NCBI RefSeq assembly: GCF_002161555.1
Contig: NZ_NFHZ01000007.1
Location: forward strand, 84,183-148,182
Source of the DNA: Barnesiella sp. An55
GTDB taxonomy: Bacteria > Bacteroidota > Bacteroidia > Bacteroidales > Barnesiellaceae
Direction: 5' to 3'
DNA length: 64,000 nucleotides
Shown piece by piece: positions 38,327-47,177 of the stretch. The translations under genes were made by a program, and so were the position numbers. Every line of letters begins with the position of its first letter. The first letter of the stretch is position 1. The notes beneath the pieces were generated by a model. It made no database searches and was not told the DNA's origin. It worked only from the letters and a program-made list of their open reading frames with translations.

Positions 38327-38569
38327 TACACTATTTTTTCCTACCAGATTGGCCCGGTATAATTCTAATTTATAACGATAGGATAGCCCCTTTTATTATA
38401 TGCTACGCCTCAACTTTTGATGCTTTTATTGCAGTTTTTTGCATATAATTTTTCACCTGTTTCGAAACCATCTTGCTCACAGTCGTTTAATACAAGCTCC
38501 TCGACCGACATCTCATAAAAAAGATAGATTTAAACGAGCCAGAGGGCGCCTTGTTTGAAAAAGTTTATG

Positions 38570-38577
38570 TACGTTTG
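38570..38577 (+). promoter_or_regulatory. Candidate -7 box for the GT2 gene
   Basis: TACGTTTG, 21 bp before the ATG at 38599. Upstream TTTG (38554) and CTTG (38550) lie 12 and 16 bp away, shorter than the usual 19-21. Confidence 0.45.
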
Positions 38578-38598
38578 TAACACTTTTTGATATACATT

Positions 38599-39780
38599 AT
38601 GAACTTGAACTTTTCTTGGGATTTCTCTACCCCCGAAATATATGGAATGGGGATATTTGTTTTGTTCTGGATTATCGAACTGGTATATCAGTTTTACCTG
38701 TTTGATCGTCCGTTCCGTTTCTACAAGAAAAGTGAAAAGGGGAAAACCGACTATTCCTCGGAACGTCCTCCTCTATCGGTCATCGTCTATGCCCAAAACG
38801 ATGCCGAAAACCTCATCCAGTTCATGCCCCGCATCTTGAATCAGGACTATCCGCAATTCGAGGTGATTGTGGTCAACGACGACTCGACCGACGACTCGAA
38901 AGACATTCTGGCCTCGCTCGAAACCCAGTACGACAACCTGTATCACACCTATGTGCCCGAGGGGTCGCGCAACCTGAGCCACAAAAAGCTGGCCCTCACC
39001 CTGGGTGTGAAGGCTGCCCAATACGACATCGTGGTATTTACCAACGCCAACTGTTGCCCGTCGGGTAACCAGTGGCTGGCGACCATCGCCCGCAACTTCG
39101 TCACCGGCACCGACATCGTGCTGGGCTACACGGCCATGGCCCGCAAGAAGAGAGAACGGCTGTCGTTTTGGTATTGCTCCTACGACAAACTGCTCTTTAC
39201 CCTGCGTTATCTCTCGTTTGCCCTCATTGGTCGGCCCTTCATGGGCGAGAGTTCCAACCTGGCCTACCGCAAAGCTCTCTTCTTCGAGAACAAGGGATTC
39301 TCGAAATACCTGCATCTGCACTATGGCGACGACGACCTGTTTATCAACGAAATAGCCAATCGTGAGAATACTCGGGTCGAACTCTCTGAGGCGGCTCAAA
39401 TGACTGCCAGCTACGACGACAACTACGAAGCCTGGAAGGAGTTGAAACTGCAATACGACTTCACCTCGAAGTATCTGCACACGGCAGCCAAAGCCATATT
39501 TGGTCTCGGCAAGGTGTGTGACTATGCCTTTAACCTCCTGTTTATTTTTCTGTTGGTATGGGGTATCCTGTACAACTGGCTTCTCGTGATTGTAGCTTTG
39601 GTACCGGCTCTGTCGATCTTTACCGTCAAAGCTGTGATTTACCGACGCGCAGCCAAAATACTACACTCGCCCCGACTCTTTTTCGCCCTCCCGCTCTTCT
39701 CGTTTCTGCAACCGTGGGTAAATCTCTATTTCAACATCATAGGGTCGGCCTCACGGAAGAAGAATTTCACGTGGCGATAA
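38599..39780 (+). CDS. Glycosyltransferase family 2, membrane-bound
   Basis: 393 residues from the ATG at 38599; an in-frame TTG at 38587 is too close to the promoter. An N-terminal membrane segment (YGMGIFVLFWIIELVYQFYL) is followed by a GT-A domain (PPLSVIVYAQNDAENL, VIVVNDDSTDDSKDI, VVFTNANCCPSGNQW) and C-terminal membrane segments. The usual DXD is replaced by TNANC, which is common in this subfamily. Divergent from the polysaccharide locus and probably part of surface-glycan synthesis. Confidence 0.85.
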   Translation: MNLNFSWDFSTPEIYGMGIFVLFWIIELVYQFYLFDRPFRFYKKSEKGKTDYSSERPPLSVIVYAQNDAENLIQFMPRILNQDYPQFEVIVVNDDSTDDSKDILASLETQYDNLYHTYVPEGSRNLSHKKLALTLGVKAAQYDIVVFTNANCCPSGNQWLATIARNFVTGTDIVLGYTAMARKKRERLSFWYCSYDKLLFTLRYLSFALIGRPFMGESSNLAYRKALFFENKGFSKYLHLHYGDDDLFINEIANRENTRVELSEAAQMTASYDDNYEAWKELKLQYDFTSKYLHTAAKAIFGLGKVCDYAFNLLFIFLLVWGILYNWLLVIVALVPALSIFTVKAVIYRRAAKILHSPRLFFALPLFSFLQPWVNLYFNIIGSASRKKNFTWR

Positions 39781-39839
39781 GCGGCCCGATATGGTGCGGA
39801 CAAAGGCCTACGGCGAAAGCGCATCTTCTGCTCGATACG

Positions 39840-39872
39840 AAAAAGGTCGCGCCACAACCGTGACACGACCTC
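39840..39872 (-). terminator. Terminator of the Hsp20 gene
   Basis: On the minus strand a 12-bp stem (39861-39872 with 39845-39856, two G-T pairs, loop GGTT) followed by TTTTT. Confidence 0.7.
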
Positions 39873-39899
39873 TTCTCTACCGGAGACTTTATAAAGGTT

Positions 39900-40325
39900 T
39901 TATTTGACAGCAATTTTCTTTTTCTCCGAGACGGCAGGCATGGTCTTTTTGGGAATCTTCACCGTCAATACCCCATTGTTCTGACAAGCCTCGATGGCGT
40001 CGGTATTGACATTATCGGGCAAAATGAGCGTTTGCTGGAACTGCGAGTAAGAGAATTCGCGACGCAGATAACGCCCCTTCTTGTCCTTCTCGTCCTCTTC
40101 TTGCTTGCGCTCGACGGTGACTACCAGGTGGTTGTCCTTATCGACCGTAATTTCAAAATCGTCTTTGGTAATGCCGGGTGCGGCAATCTCTACTTCATAC
40201 TCCTTTTCGGTCTCCACAATATTGATGGCCGGAGCGGCACTGTTGGTCTTGGCAATCCATTCGTTCCCGAAAAAGTCGTTGAAAATACTGGGGAGCCAGT
40301 TTTGCTGATGCTTTGCAGGTGTCAT
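39900..40325 (-). CDS. Small heat-shock protein, Hsp20 family
   Basis: 141 residues. ATP-independent chaperone that holds unfolding proteins in the cytoplasm. The alpha-crystallin domain spans about 35-130: YEVEIAAPGITKDDFEITVD, a long charged loop (KQEEDEKDKKGRYLRREFSY) and the A-x-x-x-N-G-V-L signature ACQNNGVLTVKIPK. C-terminal KKIAVK. Usual length. Single-gene unit. Confidence 0.92.
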   Translation of the reverse strand: MTPAKHQQNWLPSIFNDFFGNEWIAKTNSAAPAINIVETEKEYEVEIAAPGITKDDFEITVDKDNHLVVTVERKQEEDEKDKKGRYLRREFSYSQFQQTLILPDNVNTDAIEACQNNGVLTVKIPKKTMPAVSEKKKIAVK

Positions 40326-40461
40326 AATCTTTTCCTCCTAAATAAGTTTTATACGTTAGTCAACGACGAGGATTTCCCGTCGTCCACCCATAACAACAAG
40401 GAGGTCTGCCCTTTGGCTCAGATGCAGGGCGTTAAAGTTGGCGAGAAAAGTACAAAAAGCG

Positions 40462-41001
40462 TTATGGCTCCACCACCACATCGTAACGCAGCACCTGGTA
40501 ACTCACCTTGAAGGGACGCCCCGATACCCGTGCCGGCGGGGAATCGACATGATAGTAGTTGCGCGAACGGTCGAAGCTGTCGATCTCGCATTTGCGCGTA
40601 GATCCAGGCAGCAAATCACACTCGACCGTACAGGTGCGATAGTCAATCATCTGCCCGTCGGGAGCCCGATAAACGAGTTTGAGCACCACCCGCGAGAGGT
40701 GATAAGGCGAATTGTTGCGCAGGAGGAAACTCTCACGAGTATCGCTCATGCGCTTGTCGAAAGCCAGCATATCGACGGCTGTCGGCGAAAAAGCCGGGCG
40801 AACGGCCTCCACCGAATCGGTCGTGACCACCGGCTCCCGTTCTACGGGAGTAGCGACAGTCTCACCCGACGGCCCGGTCAAGCACTGTACCGGGATTCGC
40901 ACCGTCGCACTCTTGCGGGGCATGATGCCCGACGACTGACTCCACAACGGCCCCATCGCCAGCCCTACCCCGAGGAGTGTGAGTATCAAGATCTTTCTCA
41001 T
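40462..41001 (-). CDS. Exported protein of unknown function downstream of menA
   Basis: 179 residues from the ATG at 41001, which overlaps the menA stop codon (ATGA) and opens a signal peptide (MRKILILTLLGVGLAMGPLW). A start eight codons earlier would lie inside menA and spoil the signal peptide. The mature C-terminal half (SFLLRNNSPYHLSRVVLKLV ... RTCTVECDLLPGSTRKCEID) looks like a small beta-sandwich. Function unknown. Third gene of the ATPase-menA operon. Confidence 0.6.
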   Translation of the reverse strand: MRKILILTLLGVGLAMGPLWSQSSGIMPRKSATVRIPVQCLTGPSGETVATPVEREPVVTTDSVEAVRPAFSPTAVDMLAFDKRMSDTRESFLLRNNSPYHLSRVVLKLVYRAPDGQMIDYRTCTVECDLLPGSTRKCEIDSFDRSRNYYHVDSPPARVSGRPFKVSYQVLRYDVVVEP

Positions 41002-41885
41002 AACATCAAGGCTTTGCATATCCACACCATCGAGACCAGCAACGTAAAGACGAGCAGATTACGTGCCGTCCCGCCCAACAGCGGGTTCAAGGCCACTCCG
41101 CTGCGACGCCCCATCTCCACCCAGGTTCCCAAGTGCAGAAACAGATACAGTACCACAGGCACAAGCCCCTCGTAATAGGGGCCGAGCGGAAGCAGCGAAG
41201 GCAACACCAGCCCCACGGCCAGGAAACCATTCACCAGATACCACCAGCGGGCAAAGGGCCGGCCGAAGAGAACCACCGTCGTGCGCTTGTTGGCCGCGGC
41301 ATCCTCCTCCATATCGCGATAGTTGTTCACCAACAAGATATTGATCGAGAGCAACCCCATGGCCATGGAGAGGAGCAATACCATCGTATCGAAATGCAAC
41401 GCCTGCACATAGTAGGTGAAGTTGACGGCTATCAACCCGAAGAAGAGAAAAACCGTGGCATCGCCCAACCCGTGATAAGCCAGCGGATAAGGACCCGCCG
41501 TATAGGCCAGGGCAAACAGGGCTATGACCACGCCCACCGGTATCAGCTGCCACCCGGCAAAAAAGACAAGTCCCAGCCCCACCACACAGGCCAGCCCCAG
41601 TACCACAAAGGTACCCACAAGCATGGCCCGGGGCGAGATGTCGCCCGAAGCGACCGCCCTGCGGGGGCCTACCCGCTGAGCCGTATCGCCCCCTTTGACG
41701 AAATCGAAATAGTCGTTGGCCATGTTCGAGGCAATCTGTGCCAACAGGGCAAACAACAGACACAGCAGTGCCGGTGCCCATCGAAAGGAGCCGTCGTAAA
41801 ATGCGTATGCCGAGGCGGCTATTACCGGGCTTGCCGATGCCGGCAAGGTGCGGGGACGGGCCGCCGAAATCCAACTTTTAATCAT
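40998..41885 (-). CDS. menA: 1,4-dihydroxy-2-naphthoate polyprenyltransferase
   Basis: 295 residues, eight or nine membrane segments. Prenylates DHNA in menaquinone synthesis. The first Asp-rich motif is NMANDYFDFVKGGDTAQRVG, the second NYRDMEEDAAANKRTTVVLF; both are intact. The start overlaps the upstream ATPase gene by 4 bp and the end overlaps the downstream gene by 4 bp. No other men genes are in the window. Confidence 0.93.
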   Translation of the reverse strand: MIKSWISAARPRTLPASASPVIAASAYAFYDGSFRWAPALLCLLFALLAQIASNMANDYFDFVKGGDTAQRVGPRRAVASGDISPRAMLVGTFVVLGLACVVGLGLVFFAGWQLIPVGVVIALFALAYTAGPYPLAYHGLGDATVFLFFGLIAVNFTYYVQALHFDTMVLLLSMAMGLLSINILLVNNYRDMEEDAAANKRTTVVLFGRPFARWWYLVNGFLAVGLVLPSLLPLGPYYEGLVPVVLYLFLHLGTWVEMGRRSGVALNPLLGGTARNLLVFTLLVSMVWICKALML

Positions 41886-43465
41886 TTCTTTTCTTCTTTT
41901 TCTTCTTTCTCATCGATTTTGAAACAAGCCCGTATCGCACGGCGTATGCTGTCGGCTTCGGGGCGGTCGTCCCTCAAAATCGTGAGGATTACCCGCAGAT
42001 ACTTGTCTTTATTGGCCAACCCGCACAAGTTGCACACATTGCTGTTGGTGACCATCGATTTTTGGTTATAGACTTTCAGCACCGCCCGATAGTCTCGACT
42101 CTTGACATAGGAACGGAACTGACTGCAAATGCTGTTGTAGAGCCCTCGCACATCGGTATCGTCGGTCAAGTGACCTATATGGTCTTCAAATGCCGATATG
42201 TCGTTGAAGCGCCGGTCGATCTTGTACTCCAGATTACGCCGTATGCGGTGCCGCGTATGCAGCAGGGCCTGCGACTCGATCTCTTGTGCAAAGAGTTGGA
42301 TAACGTTGTTTTTCACAATCTCAAACACCTTGTTCTCGTTGCGTTTCATGCGGCGGGCCACAGCCCTGATTACCCCCTCGAGCATCAGCAGATTCTCGAC
42401 CTCAGCCACCTCGGGCACATAGATGTGACGACTACGCAAATATTCGACTTCGCGATCGGTGCGACGGTCGCGATCAACAATGCCTCGCGATTCGAGGTGA
42501 TGTATCTCCTTCAAATCGGCAAAGGCCCGGGTCGCCTCGATTACCTTGTTGCAGCCCCCCAGCGGCTTCACGATATACTCGGGGAAAATATAGGGATAGA
42601 GCTTCACGTCGATGCTGCCCGTAGCGGCTCCCTCGATAAAGAGTACCGGCTTGCGGCTACCCAGGATATCGAGATACATGCCCTCGGGGAAGGAGTCGTC
42701 GTCGTGGATAAACTCGTAGTCCCAGGTCATATGCTCGGCATCGAACGAACGCACCCAAATACAGGTGCTCTCGACCCGCGACGCGGCAAAGTCGATGTCG
42801 TGCGTGAGATAGACAAAGGTACAATCCTTGCGCAGACTCTCAATGGAATCCCACAACGATTTCAAAATGGAGTGATGCAGATAAAACTCGGGATCCTCGA
42901 CGAGAATCACGGCATCGGGCATGGCATAGAGCACGCCGGCAATGTAGTACAGCACCGCCTTCTCGCCCGAGCTCAACCGCAAGGGATTAAAGGGTTCGGA
43001 GTCTTCGCTCTGGATAAGCAGCTTACCCTCGGCCCGCAACATCTTGTTCTTGGGAAAGATGCGTTCCCACAACTGCTGTGCCCGGTCGAGGCGGGTGCGA
43101 GGCAGCTCGACATGACCTCCATTCTGGACCTCAAATTTGTAGTTAAACAAGTTGCGAAACTCCTCGCTCAACAACAAATAAAGCAGTTGGTCAAACTCGG
43201 TAGGAGTCTCTTTCGAAACATAGTGCGAACGCTCGATGGCCTCTTTGTATTGCGCCTCGATAGAGCCTGGCCACACCTCGTGCGGCGGCATGAGACACAG
43301 CGCCTTCTGCGCCGAAAGCCAAAAAGCGTGCTCCTTGATCTGGCGGGCTATCTCCAGGCCAAAACGGCTCTTGCCCGCACCATTGGCACCAATCACCGTC
43401 ACAGTTCGCGACGACAACTTTTCGCCCGGCGAACTGTTGTTTTTTTTCGGGAGCAGTATTTCCAT
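41882..43465 (-). CDS. ATPase fused to a DUF4435-like TOPRIM domain
   Basis: 527 residues. The N-terminal ABC-type ATPase has Walker A (VIGANGAGKSRFG), a signature-like RLSSGEKAVLYYIAG, Walker B (AVILVEDPEFYLH) and an H-loop (FVYLTHDIDF). The C-terminal domain has the TOPRIM pattern: Glu in VLFIEGAATG, Asp-x-Asp in GIVDRDRRT and a further acidic VAEVENLL. This is the domain order of OLD-type nucleases and of fused AriA-AriB (PARIS) defence proteins. However, it overlaps menA by 4 bp in what looks like a core operon, and its GC matches the core, so a housekeeping role is possible. Very lysine- and glutamate-rich C-terminus. Confidence 0.75.
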   Translation of the reverse strand: MEILLPKKNNSSPGEKLSSRTVTVIGANGAGKSRFGLEIARQIKEHAFWLSAQKALCLMPPHEVWPGSIEAQYKEAIERSHYVSKETPTEFDQLLYLLLSEEFRNLFNYKFEVQNGGHVELPRTRLDRAQQLWERIFPKNKMLRAEGKLLIQSEDSEPFNPLRLSSGEKAVLYYIAGVLYAMPDAVILVEDPEFYLHHSILKSLWDSIESLRKDCTFVYLTHDIDFAASRVESTCIWVRSFDAEHMTWDYEFIHDDDSFPEGMYLDILGSRKPVLFIEGAATGSIDVKLYPYIFPEYIVKPLGGCNKVIEATRAFADLKEIHHLESRGIVDRDRRTDREVEYLRSRHIYVPEVAEVENLLMLEGVIRAVARRMKRNENKVFEIVKNNVIQLFAQEIESQALLHTRHRIRRNLEYKIDRRFNDISAFEDHIGHLTDDTDVRGLYNSICSQFRSYVKSRDYRAVLKVYNQKSMVTNSNVCNLCGLANKDKYLRVILTILRDDRPEADSIRRAIRACFKIDEKEEKEEKK

Positions 43466-43551
43466 GGTAGCACTTTTTAACGTTATAGAAATCCTTTCTC
43501 AAAAATAACTATTTTCGGGAATAATCGGCACAAGATACCGAACTATTTTTC

Positions 43552-43559
43552 TATTTTTG
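43552..43559 (+). promoter_or_regulatory. Candidate -7 box for riboflavin synthase
   Basis: TATTTTTG, 33 bp before the ATG at 43593; no clear -33 element. I saw no FMN riboswitch in this short leader. Confidence 0.4.
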
Positions 43560-43592
43560 GGAACTATTTGTAACTGCTAACCCCAAAAGATT

Positions 43593-44201
43593 ATGTTTTC
43601 AGGAATTGTCGAAGAAGCCGCTCCTATCGTAGCTCTCACCCACGATAACGGCAATTTGCATCTCACTCTCAAAAGCTCGTTTACTCACGAATTGAAAATA
43701 GACCAAAGCGTCGCACACAACGGCGTATGCCTCACCGTGGTCGATATCGACGGCGACTGCTACACTGTCACCGCCATACAGGAGACTCTCGACCGCACCA
43801 ATCTGGGCTCGCTCAAGGTGGGCGACAAGGTGAACCTCGAGCGCAGCATGCTCATGAACGGCCGCCTCGACGGCCACATCGTGCAAGGCCATGTGGACCA
43901 GACGGCCCGCTGCGAAAAGATAGATCTGGTCGATGGCAGCCGCTACTACACGTTTGTCTATGACCTCGATCCCAAGATGGCCGCCAAAGGCTACATGACT
44001 GTCGAGAAGGGTTCGGTCACGGTCAACGGCGTGAGCCTCACCGTGTGCAACTCGCAGGACAACAGTTTCCAGGTGGCTATCATCCCCTATACCTATGAGC
44101 ACACCAACTTCTACCAGATCGAAGTAGGCAGCATCGTCAACCTCGAGTTCGACATCATAGGCAAATACATCAGCCGCATCATGCACTTCGAAAAAGCCTA
44201 A
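43593..44201 (+). CDS. ribE: Riboflavin synthase, alpha subunit
   Basis: 202 residues. Dismutates two molecules of 6,7-dimethyl-8-ribityllumazine to riboflavin. The two lumazine-binding repeats are clear: MFSGIVEEAAPIVAL ... HNGVCLTVVDID and GYMTVEKGSVTVNGVSLTV. The N-terminal MFxGIVEE is the family hallmark. The nitroreductase gene starts 6 bp downstream, a natural pairing because nitroreductases use FMN. Confidence 0.94.
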   Translation: MFSGIVEEAAPIVALTHDNGNLHLTLKSSFTHELKIDQSVAHNGVCLTVVDIDGDCYTVTAIQETLDRTNLGSLKVGDKVNLERSMLMNGRLDGHIVQGHVDQTARCEKIDLVDGSRYYTFVYDLDPKMAAKGYMTVEKGSVTVNGVSLTVCNSQDNSFQVAIIPYTYEHTNFYQIEVGSIVNLEFDIIGKYISRIMHFEKA

Positions 44202-44207
44202 CCCGCC

Positions 44208-44753
44208 ATGAACGATATCTATGAACTCATAGCCCACCGGCAGAGCGACCGCCAGTACGACCCCAACCGTCCGGTCGAGCCCGAGAAGGTTGCCCGCATC
44301 GTCGAGGCCGCCCGCCTGGCCCCCTCGGCCTGCAACGCCCAGCCGTGGCACTTTATCGTGGTCGATGATCCCGAATTGCGCAACCAGGTGGCCGATGCCG
44401 TAGCCAGCCGTCTGCTGGGCATGAACCACTTTACCAAACAGGCCCCTGTACACATACTGGTAGTGGAGGAACGGCCCAACTTCACCGCGGGTATCGGCGG
44501 CATTATCAAGGACAAACAGTTTCCGCTGCTCGACATTGGCATCGCCGCCGCCCACATCACCCTCGCAGCCACCGCCGAAGGACTGGGCAGTTGCATACTC
44601 GGGTGGTTCGACGAGAAGGCCGTGCGCCGTCTGCTCCATATCCCCGACAAGAAACGTGTACTGCTCGACATCGTGCTGGGATACTCCACCCAACCCTTGC
44701 GCGAGAAGAAACGCAAACCGGCCAGCGAGGTGATTTCGTATAACAAATACTGA
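44208..44753 (+). CDS. Nitroreductase family flavoprotein
   Basis: 181 residues. FMN-dependent NAD(P)H oxidoreductase. N-terminal HRQSDRQYDPNRPVEPEKV, then EAARLAPSACNAQPWHFIVV (FMN contacts), ITLAATAEGLGSCILGWFDE, and the C-terminal LGYSTQPLREKKRKP. Physiological substrate unknown. Co-transcribed with riboflavin synthase. Confidence 0.9.
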   Translation: MNDIYELIAHRQSDRQYDPNRPVEPEKVARIVEAARLAPSACNAQPWHFIVVDDPELRNQVADAVASRLLGMNHFTKQAPVHILVVEERPNFTAGIGGIIKDKQFPLLDIGIAAAHITLAATAEGLGSCILGWFDEKAVRRLLHIPDKKRVLLDIVLGYSTQPLREKKRKPASEVISYNKY

Positions 44754-44797
44754 TTGCACCCGCCTCACAACACATCTATCCACTAAAGAAAAAAAAT

Positions 44798-44839
44798 GCA
44801 GCCGAGCAGGACTCCCCTCCTACCCGGCTGCTCGATTTT
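44798..44839 (+). terminator. Terminator of the riboflavin synthase operon
   Basis: GCAGCCG...CGGCTGC with a longer imperfect inner stem (GCAGGA/TCCTAC), followed by TTTTA. Confidence 0.65.
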
Positions 44840-44899
44840 ATACTAAAATCGATCTTCCCATGAATAGCCCGGCCGCCACACATACCGGCGCCACGACAG

Positions 44900-45832
44900 C
44901 TATTTTATAATCTGCGTATAGGTTATGCGCGGCTGATGATTCTTAGCATACTCGACCCCTATCTCCCGAATCGCATCTATGCGTTTACTCTCGAGAGTCA
45001 TGGCATTGTCAATGAGTTTATTCTGCATTTCGAGTTCTCGTTTCTGCTCATCCCGAATTTCCGCACCAATCTGCTCGATCAGTTTCAACGACTCTTCATG
45101 ACAGGCCGACTCGCTATCGACGGTGGCCAGGATGTCGATGGCAGCCTCATAGTCCTGTGTAGAGATGGAACCCCGAGCCTGAGCAATCTTGGCCGAACAG
45201 GTAGCGTCTTGATATTTCTTGTAAATTTCAATCGCTACATCCTGCACCTCATCGCTCCCCTCCATCGACGACGGATAGGTCATGAGTAAAGCGAAGGCCT
45301 GTTCATACTGCTGCTGCGCAGCCATAGTCCGGGCACTCTTTATCATCTTCTCCTTGTTTTCACGATAATACTGCTTTATCTTGTCCTTGACATCGGTAAA
45401 GAAATAGGCATACGTATTATCGTTGGGTGAAATCTTGGAGAAGGCGTTTTTCACCGCATCGGAGATTGTGTTGCCGCTACCCTTCAGGGTTTTCGAGCAA
45501 CTGCCAAAACCCACATTCGTGTCAAACTGTTTTACAAAAAGAGTCATCTCCAACTCGACGATGTTTATATTCTTCAGTCCCCCCTCGACAAGCGCATTAT
45601 CGATAATATTGATTTGGGGATACATGACAAAAGAGCCATACGAATCGGAAAAAATTCCATTCCGAGCAGCTACAGATTTCAGCTTGGTCTCCAACAGCTT
45701 GAATGATTTAGCATTAATATCTGCCTGCTGCTCGGGAAGTACAATTCCAATTACAATGCTATTGTCTTGTTGCTGGGCAAAACCGATGAGAGAATACCCC
45801 AATAATATAAGAGACAGGATGCGTGCTTTCAT
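44900..45832 (-). CDS. Exported protein with helical repeats, last gene of the CsgG-like operon
   Basis: 310 residues. Signal peptide (MKARILSLILLGYSLIGFAQ). An N-terminal alpha/beta part (SIVIGIVLPEQQADI, NIVELEMTLFVKQFDT) resembles the start of CsgG-like or LPP20-like stress lipoproteins. A TPR-like helical part follows (ARTMAAQQQYEQAFALLMTY, GSISTQDYEAAIDILATV). No firm family. Starts 7 bp downstream of the DUF6175 gene. Confidence 0.6.
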   Translation of the reverse strand: MKARILSLILLGYSLIGFAQQQDNSIVIGIVLPEQQADINAKSFKLLETKLKSVAARNGIFSDSYGSFVMYPQINIIDNALVEGGLKNINIVELEMTLFVKQFDTNVGFGSCSKTLKGSGNTISDAVKNAFSKISPNDNTYAYFFTDVKDKIKQYYRENKEKMIKSARTMAAQQQYEQAFALLMTYPSSMEGSDEVQDVAIEIYKKYQDATCSAKIAQARGSISTQDYEAAIDILATVDSESACHEESLKLIEQIGAEIRDEQKRELEMQNKLIDNAMTLESKRIDAIREIGVEYAKNHQPRITYTQIIK

Positions 45833-45839
45833 CGCAAAA

Positions 45840-46718
45840 CTACATAATGGTTATATAAATCGTGGTCCCCTTGATATCTCGTTGTATCTGCAACCCAAGC
45901 GAGCGCATGAACTTAAATATCTCCAACCCAAATTTGTTGGGATTGTAATTCGACTGATTCTTGGGATCCTTAAGCGGAATACGAACCTCATCGAATATCA
46001 TCTGCGTATCGGTAGTGCCCTGGATATGATAATTGTTTTTGTAGGCGTGCTCCTCCATCCACAACTCTATTTCATCGGAGAGCTGCAATCCCTGATTCCC
46101 CACTTCGGAAGACATGGAATAGGCCGAGTTCTGATCGAAACCGAAGTTAATCATCACCGAGCGTCCGTTCTCGACGATATCATTGAACTTCATTTGAATC
46201 GTATTGAGGAACTCTTCGGCACACGACTCGATGGCCTTGCTGGCCAGTTTGCCGATATCGTCGGTATAGAACTTACCGCTCTCTCCCACCTTATTGGCCA
46301 AAGAAGCTCCTGTCGAAATATCATAGGCCGAGACAATGACCTTCACCGAATTTCCCGTATTGGACAACAAGATATCCATCTCGGCCTCTACATAGATATC
46401 GGCACCCGACAGCTCTATCAATTGTGCTTTCAAATCGCTCTGATTCTCCTCTTTGAAGACAGCACTTTGCGAGGCCGCCTTGAGTCTCGCGGTAAAATCG
46501 ACCGTGGTAAATCCCCTGCTGTCAAAGGCCTCCTTTATCTTTGCCAACGTTATGCGCTTGTTGACATCCTGCTCCAGGATAGTGCGTATATCCTCACCCG
46601 CCTTGGTGTAAGGGATGACCATGATTTTAGGTTGTACCGTGACTACATCTTGTGCCCACATACCAAGGACACTCATGCAACAAAATAGCACAGATAATAT
46701 ACTCTTTTTCATACTCAA
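45840..46718 (-). CDS. DUF6175 family exported protein
   Basis: 292 residues with a signal peptide (MSMKKSILSVLFCCMSVLGM, cleavage near WAQ). The core KIMVIPYTKAGEDIRTILEQ and GADIYVEAEMDILLSNTGNS fit DUF6175 proteins, which commonly sit beside CsgG-like proteins in Bacteroidetes. The early part resembles a CsgG fold. Function unknown. Follows the small exported protein by only 3 bp. Confidence 0.68.
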   Translation of the reverse strand: MSMKKSILSVLFCCMSVLGMWAQDVVTVQPKIMVIPYTKAGEDIRTILEQDVNKRITLAKIKEAFDSRGFTTVDFTARLKAASQSAVFKEENQSDLKAQLIELSGADIYVEAEMDILLSNTGNSVKVIVSAYDISTGASLANKVGESGKFYTDDIGKLASKAIESCAEEFLNTIQMKFNDIVENGRSVMINFGFDQNSAYSMSSEVGNQGLQLSDEIELWMEEHAYKNNYHIQGTTDTQMIFDEVRIPLKDPKNQSNYNPNKFGLEIFKFMRSLGLQIQRDIKGTTIYITIM

Positions 46719-46721
46719 TAC

Positions 46722-47177
46722 TTAGAATCCAAACTTTCTTACAATCCCATTCTGCTCCAAATCGAGGCGCAAGGCTCTAATATTCACCTTCACATCCACG
46801 ATTATCCGTTTCTTTTTGGTAGCATCCTTCTCAAACTGGGAGATAGGGACATTCGATATTATAAAACTATGATAGCGCTCTTTATCAAACAGCTCCTTAA
46901 AATAAGCTCCATGCTGCTCTTGAATAGCCTTTTCATTGACCCCGACCAAGGGATACTCTACCTGATTCGAGCCCGGAATACCCCGGAACAGAATCGTCTG
47001 TATAGCCACTTTCTCGGCATTATTCATTGCCTCTTTGCTTTTCTTTCCATACGAAAGTACGCGCAAAGAGATGGTTCCGGTCCCATCGGATACATAAGTG
47101 ACTTTGTCTTGCCCTCTCAATCCAAAGGCAACAATCAACGAGAGAAGCAATAAAAGATTTCGTACTATCAGTCTCAT
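46722..47177 (-). CDS. Small exported protein in the CsgG-like operon
   Basis: 151 residues with a signal peptide (MRLIVRNLLLLLSLIVAFGL). Mature part VSDGTGTISLRVLSYGKKSK, NAEKVAIQTILFRGIPGSNQ. No family name recalled with confidence. It overlaps the CsgG-like gene by 4 bp, so the products are made together. Confidence 0.6.
   Translation of the reverse strand: MRLIVRNLLLLLSLIVAFGLRGQDKVTYVSDGTGTISLRVLSYGKKSKEAMNNAEKVAIQTILFRGIPGSNQVEYPLVGVNEKAIQEQHGAYFKELFDKERYHSFIISNVPISQFEKDATKKKRIIVDVKVNIRALRLDLEQNGIVRKFGF

Noticed and set aside
38327..38598. Invertible promoter upstream of the polysaccharide locus
   Set aside because: Bacteroides capsules are often controlled this way, so I looked for paired inverted repeats here; none were found, and no invertase is adjacent.
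42062..43480. 472-codon antisense frame over the ATPase-TOPRIM gene
   Set aside because: The sense frame has intact Walker motifs and coupled overlap with menA; the antisense frame has nothing.
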